NCBI GenBank assembly: GCA_963678675.1
Contig: OY783196.1
Coordinates: 26,576,827 to 26,640,826 of the forward strand
Length of the DNA stretch: 64,000 nt
From: Xiphydria camelus
Lineage: Eukaryota; Arthropoda; Insecta; Hymenoptera; Xiphydriidae
Direction of reading: 5' to 3'
The position numbers and the translations under genes are program-made. How positions within the stretch are numbered: the stretch's first letter is position 1; every line of letters starts with the position of its first letter. A model generated the notes under the pieces. It was not told where the DNA came from, made no database searches, and saw only the letters and a program-made list of their open reading frames with translations. Positions 23,543 to 35,742 of this stretch are shown here, one piece after another.

Positions 23543-23732
23543 TAATTGCTGATGCGAAAAAATGTTTTCCTCAATCAAAAACATGATGTAATTCTAGGAT
23601 CGAGCCATGGTTTTCTTCGTGCGAGAAAATATTCGAGAGGCTTGAGTAATTGTTTCTTTTTTGTGCAAAAAGAAATTCTTTTCCCACGACAGTATTCCTG
23701 AATCAAGAATATGTATCCTTCGATCAGAAATA

Positions 23733-23985
23733 CGTATCCTTAAAAATTCGAATCACGATAAAAATATTATCCGTGGCGACAAAAGACACGTCGAATAATA
23801 CATAGTATACATTTTTGCCGGGATAGCAAATATTTTTACCGAAAGAAAATTCACTGCGACTGCAGTTAAATTTGCTACCATTGCACGTACATGTTGCTGC
23901 CACAAATAACGCTTTTGTCACGATAGCAAAAAATTCATAGCAAGACCTAGTTTCGCTAATGATTATAAAATCCTTTTTTCAGAGT
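23733..23985. mobile_element. MITE family G, second copy
   Basis: Shares AAAAATATTATCCGTGGCG, GGGATAGCAAATATTTTTAC and TGCTGCCACAAATAA with the copy in the Oamb intron. It is internally symmetric (ATCCGTGGCGACAAAAG versus, from the right, GACAAAAGCGTTATTTGTGG). Its outer ends are hard to separate from the family B sequence around it. Confidence 0.5.
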
Positions 23986-24515
23986 ACAGTAAAAGCGAAG
24001 AATCGGGCTGGAGGAAGGGGAGAGGGAGGATGAGTCGTTCGGTCAAATAGTGCGGGAGGGTAAAGTTCGCCCCCTTCCTCGCTCTCGATGACGAATCGAT
24101 AGCCAGTCTTCCCGGGGACTGCGAGTGCTCATCGCGGTGCCTGTGTAAAGTTCACCAGGGGGTGAGAGAGAGGCGTCCGCTGCGCTGTTCGATTGCGGAC
24201 GGATCGAGATGCATTTGGACGCGACGGCGCGAGGGGTTAAAGGGGCGAACGGAAGATATCGGCGCGCGGGGGCGAGAAAGTTCTCGAGAAAAGTTAAGCT
24301 CTTTTTCCTTCGACATTTTTTTTTGCGAAGCTGGAGGTCTCGGTTCCTATACACGTATACGGCGAATCCCTGCTCTCTCGCTTTGAATGATCGCGGATGA
24401 TTGATGATTCGCGGTTGTCGGCTCGACGGCACACGTGGGGGGACGCGAAGTCGTGTTAAGGTCGACGCGCAACGAATTTCTGTCGAGTCGAGAGAAAATT
24501 TGGAAGAAAAATATA

Positions 24516-24975
24516 CAGGGGAGGGTTTCCGAATTTAGACTGGCTATTACTTAGATTCGATTATTTCTGTATTTAGAACAGAGTGGGGATATTTTGCGTT
24601 GTTTGATCAGTCAGATATGTCATATTATAAGACTTGGAGTAAATGACGCAACTTCTCTATTAATTCTGACGGTCATTTCGTAGCTGATAAGTCAGTAATA
24701 GATCTAAATGCAGGGGTGGTCCAGCCTTCACTGAGAAAACTATTTATTTATAGTTAATATACGTATACCTGATTATGGTGAAAGCAATATTTCTTCAGGC
24801 CAAGCAAATATTCGTCAGCTATTATTCTATTTCCGTTTAATCTAATAATTAATATATATTTACTTGGGGCTCGACGAAATATTTCTTTCGCCATAACGAA
24901 GTATACATTAAACGCGAACTACAAATAAACTCTTCTCACGGTGCAGGCGCCGGTTCAAATTCGGCTACTCTCCCC
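24516..24975. mobile_element. GGGGAG-type TIR element with nested MITE
   Basis: The left end CAGGGGAGGGTTTCCGAATT (then TAGACTGGC) and the right end read inward TAGGGGAGAGTAGCCGAATT (then TGAACCGGCGCC) are relatives of the ends of the 22.2-23.5 kb element. Most of the right half is the nested element at 24729-24943. Confidence 0.55.
24729..24943. mobile_element. Nested CACTGAG-type MITE, 215 bp, arms about 70 bp
   Basis: The left arm begins CACTGAGAAAACTATTTATT and continues through ATACCTGATTATGGTGAAAG. The right arm read inward begins CACCGTGAGAAGAGTTTATT and continues through ATACTTCGTTATGGCGAAAG. Both arms finish in AATATTTCNTC. Confidence 0.75.
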
Positions 24976-26038
24976 TACGTCGGCAACGTATTCAATATAG
25001 AGGATATGAACGTAAAGAACTATACATCACAAAAAGAGCCTTCCGGGACGTGATATAATATGACGTAGCTGATTACTCCGTATATTGAATCAAAAGCGTT
25101 TGAATGGCTCAACTTTCCGAACGGCATTTCAATTAGGTATGAACGTCGTTGGACGATGGGCAGTGTGTACACGGGTAATTACAGCGCGCGCATGCACGTC
25201 GCGCGTAGTTAAAGCCATTACGAAGTTTCGTTGTGCGGCGAGCTTAAGCCGTAGCGAGGTTAATCGACGCGTGGGAGTGGGAGGGAGGACGAGAGAGGGA
25301 GAGAAGAGAGATTCCGGATGAGAAAAGCGAGCAAGGGGCGAGGGAGGCATACGTTTCTTCCCGTTCGCTCGGTTGCGAAATCCGAAAGCTCTCGAAATTG
25401 AACCCTCTCCCATATCTCTACATCGATTTAGGCGTTTCGTGGATACACCGCACGAATTTACATAATGCGTATACTCCCACGCGTCACATTTGCTTAACCT
25501 CCTCGATACGTCCTTTCTAATCTTCGGTCCCGCGAAGATTTCAGGGAGAGGGGCAGAGGATGTTGTCCCGCGGTATTGTATTCTCTGCCCACGCGCGCGC
25601 GCGCGAAGATCAGTGCTTTTTGCCTCGTAAAATACACGCGAGAATCGTACCTTTGCTTCCACGCGAATAGATAAAATCCGCCTACGCGTAATTACTCGTG
25701 GCGAACGCAAAATTCGCTCGTCAAATATTCGCACCGTGATTGTGCCAGTGGTTGCGTTCGCGTCCATAGCCTCGCGTGTGTCAACCAACGCTATCGAATT
25801 GCGAGCATGTGTAACGTAGGTATGGATATAGGCTACTGATCGCTGCAGCTCCGTCGATGCATTCATATTTTTTTTTCCCCTGTAGAAATCCACGTCGGAT
25901 ACGAGGAATCGCACTCGATTGATATTCCAAAATATCTGAATTCTGTAACTCGTTACTGATAATAATTTTTGATATCGTTAACTCCCCCGCCGCGTGTACG
26001 TATTTTGTATTTTAAGAAACATACTCGTACACTGAAGA
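24976..26038. other. Unique sequence, no gene found
   Basis: A 261-codon minus-strand frame (25129-25914) covers most of it but is Arg/Thr-rich, spans a CG run near 25590 and resembles no known family. Confidence 0.4.
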
Positions 26039-26360
26039 GTCAGCGATATCGCAAATTGTCGATGACGAGTTGCAGACTCCAGACTCTGAAAACAATATCA
26101 ATGAGGCGGTCTTATCGGAGCCCCGTAGAGACCTCTACGATTAAATTTGTACACCATGACCAGAGTGCGCCGATAAAAATCACGATTCATACAGAATTCA
26201 GGCCCTGATAGCAATATCAATAATGCAGTCTTATCGAAATGACGAGTTACAGACTCCAGACACTGAAAACAATATCAATGAGACGGTCTTATCGCAACCC
26301 CATAGAGTCCTCTGCGATTAAATTTGTACACCCCAACCAGAGCGCACCGATAAAAATTAC
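26039..26360. repeat. Two-unit tandem duplication, period 177 bp
   Basis: TGACGAGTTGCAGACTCCAG (26063) recurs as TGACGAGTTACAGACTCCAG (26240). Both units run through AAAACAATATCAATGAG, GCGGTCTTATCG / ACGGTCTTATCG, GATTAAATTTGTACACC and CCGATAAAAAT. A third partial copy, AGCAATATCAATAATGCAG, sits between them. Confidence 0.85.
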
Positions 26361-29300
26361 GTCTCGTACCACCCGCACTTACACGTGTCTATTGCAACCA
26401 CGGATGCAATTCCGTGCGTCTCAACGGATCGCGCCCGCGTTGTGTGTATAACTGTATCGCGCGGGCATACGACCCGCGGCATAATTGCCTTTAACTAGCC
26501 CCATTGAGATTCAGAAGACGCATCCTCCCTCGCGCCACCCTCTTCGACCAATCCGCACCCCGAGCTTCGTCCATTCATTTGTGCCGTGAGCGCTGCGGAG
26601 AGGGACGGTTAATTGGCGATTGTCGATGCAGCATAACGCCCGTTCCTCTCTCGCGCACGATCGATTACGTATATCGTCGCCGGCGGCGTGCATCCGACTG
26701 CGGCTAGGTGAATACGCGGTTCGTGTTTATCGCGGCGTTAATCAGCGCGCGTTTGTAACGGTTCGCCGGTGGATCGGTGTGAGCTCGAATGTAATCGCTG
26801 CGCGTATATAGGTGCTGTTTTCTTTCGACGGGTGTCGCGCGCGGTGATTTGTGCGGTGAGAAGCCGCAAAGTGTAAATTCGTGGGTATCGAAACGCTCGT
26901 CGATGCTCAGAGTGATCGGATTTGATTATTTTCATTGATTAAGCGTGTAAGATGAACGGCAGTATGTGCAATGTCAAGAAAAATTACATGATTAATATAT
27001 TATTCCATTTTTTATTCAATTATTGATATTTTTGTAATGTTTATAAATAAAAATAAAAATATTTGTATATTAAATCAAAATTAGGTAGGTATTTAATTTT
27101 CATTTCAAACTAAACATCATTTTATTTTAAATTTTAAATTAAACGTTTTTTTTTTTTTTTCGTTGAGATCTTTAAGTCGAATACTTCCACATTCACGGGG
27201 TTTTTAAAGAAAATAATTATCCGCGTACCTACTCTTTTAAGAAAATACCACGGCCACGGATTTCGTGATACGTGAGGACTGATTTCGAGGAATAAAGAGT
27301 GACGTTTCTTTCGATCGACTTCTGCAAGTGTTAATTATTTTCGCCGACAATTACGCCCTCTTTTTACATGCTATAGATATCCGTCGCACCTGTGCGTTTC
27401 CGACACGTCGTACCGTATATGAAGAACTTTCTCTTCCGAGTTGTATCCGCATACCGACCGGCGGGTAAAGCGATAAATAGCCACAGGTGCACGCATCGCG
27501 GGGCGTATGTATCGCGCGGAACAAGGGTCGATGGCAGGAAAAACATCGCCAGCCTATTCGCGTTGAAATACTAACGACTCTGGCTCGTACGCGTTCCTAT
27601 TTCCGGCACGTGTCCTCTCGCTCGATCGATCGGCGTTTCGACCCTGAACGACTCAAGTAATAATCGGAGCATCGGTAAATCGTACATCGGATTACGATAG
27701 ACGCGCGATCGACGTCGCGAGTGAGTTTGACGTCTCGGTCGCGTCCGTTCGGATATCGGATGTCCGAGATCGCGATGCTGTAAGATTTTATCGAGAGATA
27801 TCGCGTGTAAAGTGAAATTCAGGAGAGCTCCCACACTTTATTTGGCCCCTATTTACCGCTGCCATCAGCAGGAGCCAGGGGCCATCTCGGATATATTATA
27901 AAATCGTCCCTCGTTCGACCCATTATCGATTATCTCGATGCGAGAATGTATCAGTACACGCGGATGCTGTACGACGGAAGGAGACGAATCGTGATCCCTC
28001 TCATTCGTCACTACATCCCCCACGTAGCGATATTTCCTTTATACACATCTGAGCGTAACCACCCGAACAAGCGGTTTTAATGGCCCTGCCATGTAATCGC
28101 TCTGTCGCGGCGCGCAGTTTGTCGGGAAATAAACAAACCGAAACAATTAACCAACACCTACTCGACTCCCGAGGGGGGGGGGGGGGGGTTACAAACCCCG
28201 CTCATAAAATGCAGATTCTACCCTATATTATGGCTACGTTTATTATTATTCCTCCCGACAGATGCTTAATATATTAATTAGAAAGGGAGCGCGCTATACA
28301 TGTAGAGACAATAAAATATCGAGGAGAGGCCGTCCCTCGTCAAGTGCCGCGACATTTGTATTCGTGGGCGGTGTTACGCGGAAATTCTGAACATTTGTGT
28401 ACTCGGTGGATTTCCAGGTCCAACGAGGCTCTCGTTAACGATGTCTTCTATTATAAGGATTTGAGAGGGAAATCCCATTAAAAAATATCGAGAGCTCGAT
28501 ACACTCCTCCGATGGAAAGTTATTTAAGATAATTGGCTTTTGCTCGAATTTAACGAAAAAAAAAAAAATGCTCGAATTTTATTCCATTCGCGGGGGTAAG
28601 AGCTTCGTTAAAATTCCATTCGAGATTGATTAATTTGAGCAGCTTCATATTCGAAGAAGGTTAACATTTTTCTCGCTCGGATTTTCGTCCCAGTTTTTTA
28701 TCAAAAATAATATACAAAGGTCTCGCGTACCCGAAAGAGGCAGTCTGCACGAGATGCAGCGAAACGAGCTTTCGAAAATATCGTCGCGAACGTTACCGAT
28801 GTGTCACCCGCAGGCGGATAGGTGGGTACGGAATACATTTCCGTTATTTTCGCGTCCACCAACACACGGCGACGACTTTGGCACTGACGAACGGGCGCGG
28901 GGCTTTAAATCTAGGCGCTCTTTTGGATTACCGACGGACGCGCATACGTAGATTTCATAGATTTAGGCGGTCAAAAGCTATTTTTTTAAAACAAAAGAAT
29001 GACAAATCCACGTCTACCGGTGGTAGTATACAGTTCCAGCAATAATATTATGCCCCCTCCACCCCGTATTGATGCGCCAGAGTGGACACTCAATTAGTCT
29101 GAATTCGATAGTCGCTTAACGCGTGTACGTACTTGTTCTCGGCGCTCCCAAAGTTACTACTTTTCTAAAGAGTATATTTATGTTCAAAGTAATTATTAAT
29201 AAAAAATAGTGATGGATTGCGATAATTCAGGTAAGGACTAATGTTTTGTAATGGTAATTATTTTCGCGTTTTTTGTATTTATTTATTTATTGCAAAAGGG

Positions 29301-29790
29301 GTTTTAACGTATTTCAGTGTCCGTCCCTGTAATAATTTCTTTGACGTTCTATTTTTGACATATTTAACTGTGTATCACTAAAAGAATTAGCCGCGGAAAA
29401 ACGCGTTTTTCCAAATTGAGATAATTTGAAATTTTAGAGTCAAGATTGAGCAAAATTAATTATTCATTTTTTACTAATCCTCTTTCTCCGTTAATCGAAC
29501 AGTAGTCTTCTTTCGATAATTTTCCACCGAGCGATCTCAGTAATCTTATCGATTTATGGGTATCTACAACCCCTGCTACCTTCCACTCGCGATAGGATCT
29601 CCAGTTTCGTCGCATGCGTAAGCAGCGAGCATACGAATGGATGTCAGTTCGCATAAGATCATGCAGATTTCTTCCGCGTATTCCCCTTCCTTCTCTTTTC
29701 CCGTAGAATACCATCCGTATAGTATCTACGCGAAGTAAAGCCCCGATCGGCTGGTGCACTTCCTATACACGGGCCGACGTCGTCCCGCAC
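26361..29790. other. Unique sequence, AT-rich at 26.95-27.17 kb, no gene found
   Basis: Includes a poly-G run (about 28171-28187), a poly-A run (28556-28567) and an extended AT-rich stretch. No recognisable exon or RNA gene was found on either strand. Confidence 0.4.
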
Positions 29791-29794
29791 TTAA

Positions 29795-30319
29795 GGTTTC
29801 TCGAGCGTTATGCTAAAAATAGTGAGAAAAGCTTGAAAATTATTGCATTTTCGGTAGACTGAAGTAAAAAAAAATTCAGTTAAATTTTCAAGTCTTTTAA
29901 GAAGCTCGTTGCAAAGATTTTTGAATAACGAAATAACATGTGTTCTTATGGGTTATAACCAAAAAACCGCGATATTTCTGAGAAAAATAGTGAAAAAAAT
30001 CTGAAATTTTTTGAACAGCAAGTTTAATGAACTAAAATCATCTCTGTACCAATTTTCACGTTCATTAAGAAGCCCGTTATTTTTTTATTAATTATTCTTC
30101 ATAAATTTAACCTTTGATAAGTCAATGTGGCAACGTTGCATGACGTACAGATGCATGACCAGATGTTTTGGGCCCCATTTTTGAACTCACAGATACACAC
30201 ATACTACTGTACGTCAAACGTTGTCGCCACATCGCATGAAGAACATACTTTAGAGTATTACTGTACTTCAGTGGACTAACTTTTAGCAGGGAAAAAGCCC
30301 CTGTACCGCCCGAGAAACC
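29795..30319. mobile_element. TTAA-flanked MITE family A, copy 1 (525 bp)
   Basis: Flanked by TTAA on both sides (29791-29794, 30320-30323), as expected for piggyBac-mobilised elements. The ends are GGTTTCTCGAGCG (left) and GGTTTCTCGGGCG (right, inward). Full-length relatives lie at 37559-38084, 54692-55214 and 60554-61076. A roughly 65-codon open frame inside recurs between copies only because the copies are similar. Confidence 0.9.
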
Positions 30320-30323
30320 TTAA

Positions 30324-31583
30324 CCCCGTTCGCTGTTCGTGTTTCCGCGTAATTGTTCCGCGATCGTTCCCGGAAGGACGCGTACGTGACACCGTAGCTA
30401 ACAACCCTGTTTACACTCGAGAAACGTAGAGCTCGCGCGCGCGCGTGGATGTCGCGCCCCTTTTGTCACCGGAAGTCGGAATGCGTAGTCGAGGGGATTC
30501 CCTCTTCGTTTCTCACCGCACGACCCCCCGCGCGAGTATACTCATCGGATACGACGAATTCGACGGCCCCGGTCAACGGGGAGGCTGTTATCGATCGATC
30601 GGCGCGTAGCAGGTATATCGGCAAACGATCGGAAGCGTCAAACGCGCACTATCGGGGTGAGGGTCGCGACATAATCGTCGGAGGAGACGACGCGACGCGT
30701 AATTACCCACGAAGCGCCTCGACGCCGACCATCACGGACTTATAGTCTCAAAAGGAGAGACGCTTCCGTCCCTAATTTCGTCTCGGTAAACATCACCCAG
30801 ATCGATCACGGTCCGCGGGCTTATCGTATCCGCGCGGTGAAACCGGGACGGCAGACGCGGCCGGCCGGGGCTGCATAGGGGTTCAATTTCGTAATCCCGA
30901 CGAGGCTCGCACCCCGATTTATCCCATATACGAATCAAACTTCGTGCCCCCCGTATTTTCGACGCGCGACCCGTCGTCGGACACGTTCCGATATGGGATA
31001 ATCCCTTGTGTCGCGTCCGCGGAACTCTTTCCACCCCGCGCGGAGGAGGGGTGGCATAGGAGCCGCGGCGGCAGCCAGCTCTCCACCTGTCGCCTCACCT
31101 TCCCTTCCGTATGGAAATTTCGGTTTATCGTGGGAACTTTCGCATTCTCCCCCCTCCCCCTCCCCCTCCCCCCTCTCCATTACGTGATCAGATTGCCCGA
31201 TATTCGCGTCGCGTTGCCGGCGAATGTGGCCGCGATTTGTATATTACGCGCGCGTCTCGCAGCCCCCTCCAGGCTTCGCGCCCCTTCGCAGCGCGCCCTT
31301 CTTGATGATCGCGCGTCACTGATCTTTCTCGGTATCGCTTTACGCGTGCCGTTGCAATTGGCGGGTGTATTCAACTGATTGCAGTCGATGCCGAACGCGA
31401 CTACGCGTGGTAATTCGTTCGTAATTGACACGCGAAGGTGAGATTCCCATTGCGGATGTGTTTTGTGGCTCCGTTTTCGTTTTGTTACCGTGGTGCGTGC
31501 GTAGAATCGGTTTACACGCATTCGTATTCCATCGTTTCAAATGGAAATATTATCTCGACTGCATCCAGCCTCGAATACCGGAC
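30324..31583. other. Unique sequence, no gene found
   Basis: GC-rich at 30.4-31.3 kb, including a CCCCCT run near 31150-31172 and a CG run at 30434. Open frames up to 144 codons follow composition. Confidence 0.4.
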
Positions 31584-31585
31584 TA

Positions 31586-31853
31586 GAGTGAGAAAAATAA
31601 TTACATATATAGGTTAAAATGAGAAAACGCATTTAGTTAAACACGTTTAGTCTTTCTAAACAAAACACTGGTCAATTGAACAAAATATTTAGCTAGTTCT
31701 ATTTCAAGAAAATAAATATTCTAACAAAATGTTTAATTATTCTAATAAAAAAATAGTTTAACCAAACAGAAGAAGGATCCATATTTCACCAAACGGTTCG
31801 GTCATCGTATTTACGATTTTGATTAAATCGACTGAATTATTTTTCTCGGTGCG
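31586..31853. mobile_element. MITE family C, complete copy (268 bp)
   Basis: The left end GAGTGAGAAAAATAATTACA and the right end read inward CACCGAGAAAAATAATTCAG are flanked by TA. The right arm carries the family landmarks CCAAACGGTTCGGTCATCG and ATGGATCC / GGATCCATATTTCACC. Length equals that of the 37.0 kb copy once its insertion is removed. Confidence 0.75.
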
Positions 31854-31856
31854 TAC

Positions 31857-32757
31857 ACGGGTAAAAGTTTGCGGTAACAATCCTTACAATCCATGTACCT
31901 AGTAATATTGAATTATTGCGGTATATATATGATGTTCACACACAGTGCTATACAAATGTCGATACGAAGGGGTTGTACATCATATAACCGTTCGAAGTGC
32001 ACATCTCTCGACCGAATGCGAAATCGACGGATAAATCTACCCACTAAACGCAGCCACGTGGAACTTTATATGAATACGCGGAATCGATATTTCGATTTTC
32101 AATTATTTTTCTACACAGACGCGCCGCGATACCGCGAGTCGGTTACATAATGGGACGAGACGGCACCACGCGACGCGGGCTACTCGCTCGGGAAAAATCT
32201 ATGAATACACATCTGCAGTAACTCAGAACGACCGTTATATATCTCGCCGGTCGAATTTTGGTTCCGCGAGGCGCGCCGCTCGTGAAATATACGTGTATGT
32301 ATAATCGTGTCGAACGTGCGTCGCCCAGGCAAAATCGTATAGGCGCGCGCGTTTCTACCGAAGAAATTTATTCACGATCATATCGATACTGCGCGTCTTC
32401 TCGAACGTATGGTTATTTAACCTCAGAACGGTATTATAACGACGAGTAAAATTTATTCATAAATGGAAATGTTTTCAAACTAAGTTGAAAGAAAAAAATG
32501 CAGCGAACCTGTTTTCTTATTAGAGCGAAGAGTGGAGATATCTTCGCACGTGTGTCTCTTTACTAGCGAACGATTTTAAAGAGGTGTGAGTAAATTTTAT
32601 TCATCATTATCGTTTTATAATAGTGTTAAATCCGACGTGATCGGCGACCGTATTAACCATAGAATGCTAAAGTGAATATTTAGCTCTGTTTGGATAACGA
32701 TGACTCAATTTCATCCGTAAGAAAATATTCTAAAAAATAGTAAAAAAAAATATGTAA
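31857..32757. other. Unique sequence, no gene found
   Basis: Moderate composition. No exon, RNA gene or inverted repeat recognised. Confidence 0.4.
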
Positions 32758-32760
32758 GTA

Positions 32761-32886
32761 CACCGATAAAAATAATTTGGTCGATTTAACTAAAATCTTG
32801 GAGATGATGACCAAACTGTTTGGTGAAATATGGATCCTCTCCATCTGATTGTTTAAATTGACCACTTTTTAGTTAGAATAACCATC
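32761..32886. mobile_element. MITE family C, truncated left half
   Basis: Begins CACCGATAAAAATAATTTGG and carries ATGACCAAACTGTTTGGTG, AAATATGGATCC and TTTAAATTGACCAC. It then passes into other sequence near 32886, without the second arm. Confidence 0.65.
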
Positions 32887-32909
32887 ATTACCGTTATAAG
32901 ATTAAGGTA

Positions 32910-33007
32910 AGTGCAGGTAATATGGCCAATCTGAGTTGGCCCCTCGTTGCCACCGCCAGTCGTGACAAAGAGGGGCCAATTCAGGTTGGCCACACCTCAC
33001 CTGCACT
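32910..33007. mobile_element. Short MITE, 98 bp
   Basis: Flanked by TA. Left arm AGTGCAGGTAATATGGCCAA and right arm (inward) AGTGCAGGTGAGGTGTGGCC. The inner arms both contain GGCCAA and GGCCCCTC, pairing with GAGGGGCC. Confidence 0.8.
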
Positions 33008-33555
33008 TATGTACGTTGTTATGTCTTTCGCTGCAGCGAGCAGAGACGCATAGCAGCCGAAAAGACAGCCTGCGGCGAAGGAGCCGCGAAAACTTCCTTA
33101 ATTAGGGAGGAATCCGTCGGGCCGAAACGGAGGCACGGCGAGTACACACGACGCGCCATTTCGCGTCTCGATGACGGAGGCGTCTATGTGTACACGCTGA
33201 GTAAATTGTTTTCCCCGGCTCCCTCCACCCCCCCCCCCCCCCCTCGGCGGTGTGCGTCATCCACGCGCGCGGGCGCTATTCGCAATTTAACTAATTCGAC
33301 GAAGAGACGTCGTCGTCTCGTCAAATGGTGGAAAGACAATCGGTGGAGTCGCGATTACGAGGCACTTCCCCCTACCCTCCATCACCGCGCTTCTTCCATT
33401 CTCCGACTTCCATACAGTCTCGATAGGTTCACCTTGGAGAGTCCTCGTGCGCGAGAGTCAAAGCCAAACAGTCGGATCCGACCCCTCTGCGCTCTACCGA
33501 TTCTGGCCACCCCTTGCCGCCGCCACCCTCCCGCGATAACGAGAGCCGATTAATA

Positions 33556-34064
33556 CAGTGAAGTTGTATCGCCGTACATAGCGTGAAAAAAAAAAAAAAT
33601 TCCGGACAAACTGATTTTTTCAGGGTTTGTCAGCGACTGTCTCGTAAGTGTATAAAATTAGCAAAATCGGAAACTTTCCCCTTGGACTTTTGAGGAATAG
33701 GGGCTGTTTTTTGAAAATTATGATATAACAAAATTATTAGACTGAAATTGTACATAAGGACATTCTCTATTACTTTGTCTTATAAAAGTTGTTTATATTA
33801 TTTCCGGACTTAGCGGCCGTTTATTGAACCCCAATTCTTCGTGTACTGGGCGCTACCTCCAAAAATAATCAAGTTGCAAAGAAAGTTCATAAGGAAAAGT
33901 TGTTTGTACGTTTATTACGAACGACTTTCATGAGGGACAATTTGCTGAAAAACAAACTTTTCGAAAACCACCCCCAAGGGTTCCCTCGGGCGACAGTCGC
34001 TGACGAAGCCTGAAAAAATCAGCTTGTCCGGAATGGATTTTTTTTTCAAACGACAACTTTACTG
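33556..34064. mobile_element. Foldback MITE, 509 bp
   Basis: Flanked by TA. The ends CAGTGAAGTTGTATCG and (inward) CAGTAAAGTTGTCG are followed by TTCCGGACAAACTGATTTTT (left) and TTCCGGACAAGCTGATTTTT (right), then TCAGCGACTGTC in both. The poly-A / poly-T tract lies at the same place in each arm. Confidence 0.85.
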
Positions 34065-34318
34065 TATTAGATCCTCTGCTCGTTCGAAGCCGGCGGAAAC
34101 ACTTGCCGCGCGCGAAATGGCGGGTGACGCGGTTGTGGACGTCGATATTGATTTCGCAAAGTTTCGAGCAAGACGCCGCGCCGGTGTGCGAAGCGACGCT
34201 TTTTGTCGCCGGACTGAGGGGAAGCTGGTGCAAGTTCGCGCGCAGTCGGGACCGATACGGGGCGCGGCGATAGCGAGAGTATACGATACATCGATCGCGT
34301 GTAGACACCCGGAAAAAA

Positions 34319-34597
34319 ATGGTATATCGTCGCTGCCGTGGAAAAAACTTCTCTGTGCTGAAATGTAAATTTTACAGGAGAGCAAAAAAAACATTTTACC
34401 GTTGACATTTTCGAACTCAGCGTGCATGGAAAAGGTTTTTATTTTTAAAACTATAAATAAAGGAACAAAAATATATCGCATAAGATATTCTCCCACACAC
34501 TGTGAATATACTAATTCGCCGTCAGATCGCTAAAAAACCCTACTTTCCTAAAAATGTGCACATAGGAGATTTTTCCACGGCAGCGACGATATTCAAT
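34319..34597. mobile_element. Inverted-repeat element, about 280 bp
   Basis: ATATCGTCGCTGCCGTGGAA is present at the left (34324) and inverted at the right, followed in both arms by AAA, CTTCTCTGTGC / TCTCCTATGTGC. The exact outer ends are not defined. Confidence 0.65.
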
Positions 34598-35531
34598 TAA
34601 ATTCGCGTTTACGGATGGGGGAATGCGGAGTCTGCACAGTTAAAAGGATTTGTAAAAATGTGCTGTATCTATATTTTCTATATAAAAGTATTATAAAATT
34701 GCAAGTCAAGAGCGCAGTAATGTGAATCGCTATGAATTATTTGTGATTTTCGAAAAGAGTTTTGAATTTTACGGCTTTTGCTGGAAGGAGATGCTTTAAT
34801 TTTAGTACATATAAAATGACGCGTGGTAAATTTAAATCAAATCTGCAGTAAATGTAATCGTTTCAATCGCGTACAGTAATTTTAATGGATAAACTTGTAC
34901 GATAAAAACTTCATAAAAGTAACACGAAGCTTGCTGCAAAAACTTTTCACAGTGTAGTCGCTTCGATTAATAAATTCGATTACAACGATTAACGGCTATT
35001 TGCAGTAAATGGGCCGCAGTCCGTTCGAGTTAATTATTGGTCTGACTAACCGCCGATTTACTACCTTTTTTCTCAGTATCCTGTAGGAAAACGATGTACG
35101 CGCGGTCTTCTTCAAAATAAATTGGAGTCTGGCGCATCAAGACGCGCGACCGTTCCGAGAACGCAATTATATCGCGGCTTAACGAACGCCAATTGTCGAC
35201 CAATCACTCTCAATTGGCTTTCTGATATGTACCCGATCGCTTCGGTTCGTCACGAAGTTAAACCAGTGAATGTAGACGATTGTAAGAGGTACTGATTCGA
35301 AGGCCTATGGAATTATTCTTTTTTGAACATATGTCGATGAGTAGCGTGGAAGAAGAATAGCTCGGTCACATTTATAATTTCTATTCCGACGCAGAAAAAG
35401 ACACGCGAACGTGTAGAGACATTACCGAAACGCGTTATTCGTAAAGTAACTGTCCCAGCATCCGGACAGGCATACAAATTCATACAGCAGATTTTCCTCA
35501 GAATTCTTACTAGTGACGTTTCCTGTATATC
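34598..35531. other. Unique sequence, no gene found
   Basis: AT-rich to moderate sequence without supported features. Confidence 0.4.
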
Positions 35532-35742
35532 ATGCGAGGCTAAGCTTACTCGCCAGGGAAGAAACTCAAATCACTATTATTTCATCATTTATGAGCGTTT
35601 GGCTCATATCTGTACAAGACTTTTTTGAAGATAACATTTTTATCCGTAACAAATTCTTATACGAATGTAGGTCAAAAGTTCACAGATAATGAGATAATAG
35701 TGACCGAAGTTCCTTTTCTGGCGAGTAAGTTTAGCCTCATAT
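35532..35742. mobile_element. Foldback family F, copy 1 (about 211 bp)
   Basis: Arms of about 90 bp: ATGCGAGGCTAAGCTTACTC and (inward from the right) ATGAGGCTAAACTTACTC, both continuing with GCCAG and TCACTATTAT. The second copy is at about 43998-44192. Confidence 0.75.

Larger units (their letters stand above)
22147..23986. mobile_element. Family B MITE split by a 1.4 kb element
   Basis: The terminal CATCAAGAGAAATA (22147-22160) matches a family B end (CACTGAGAGAAGTA) and continues after the large element as ATTGCTGATGCG, AAAATGTTTTCCTCAATC and CCATGGTTTTCTTCGTGC. These follow the same order as the complete B copy at 52726-53010 read on the opposite strand. A family G segment follows at 23733. 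Confidence 0.6.
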
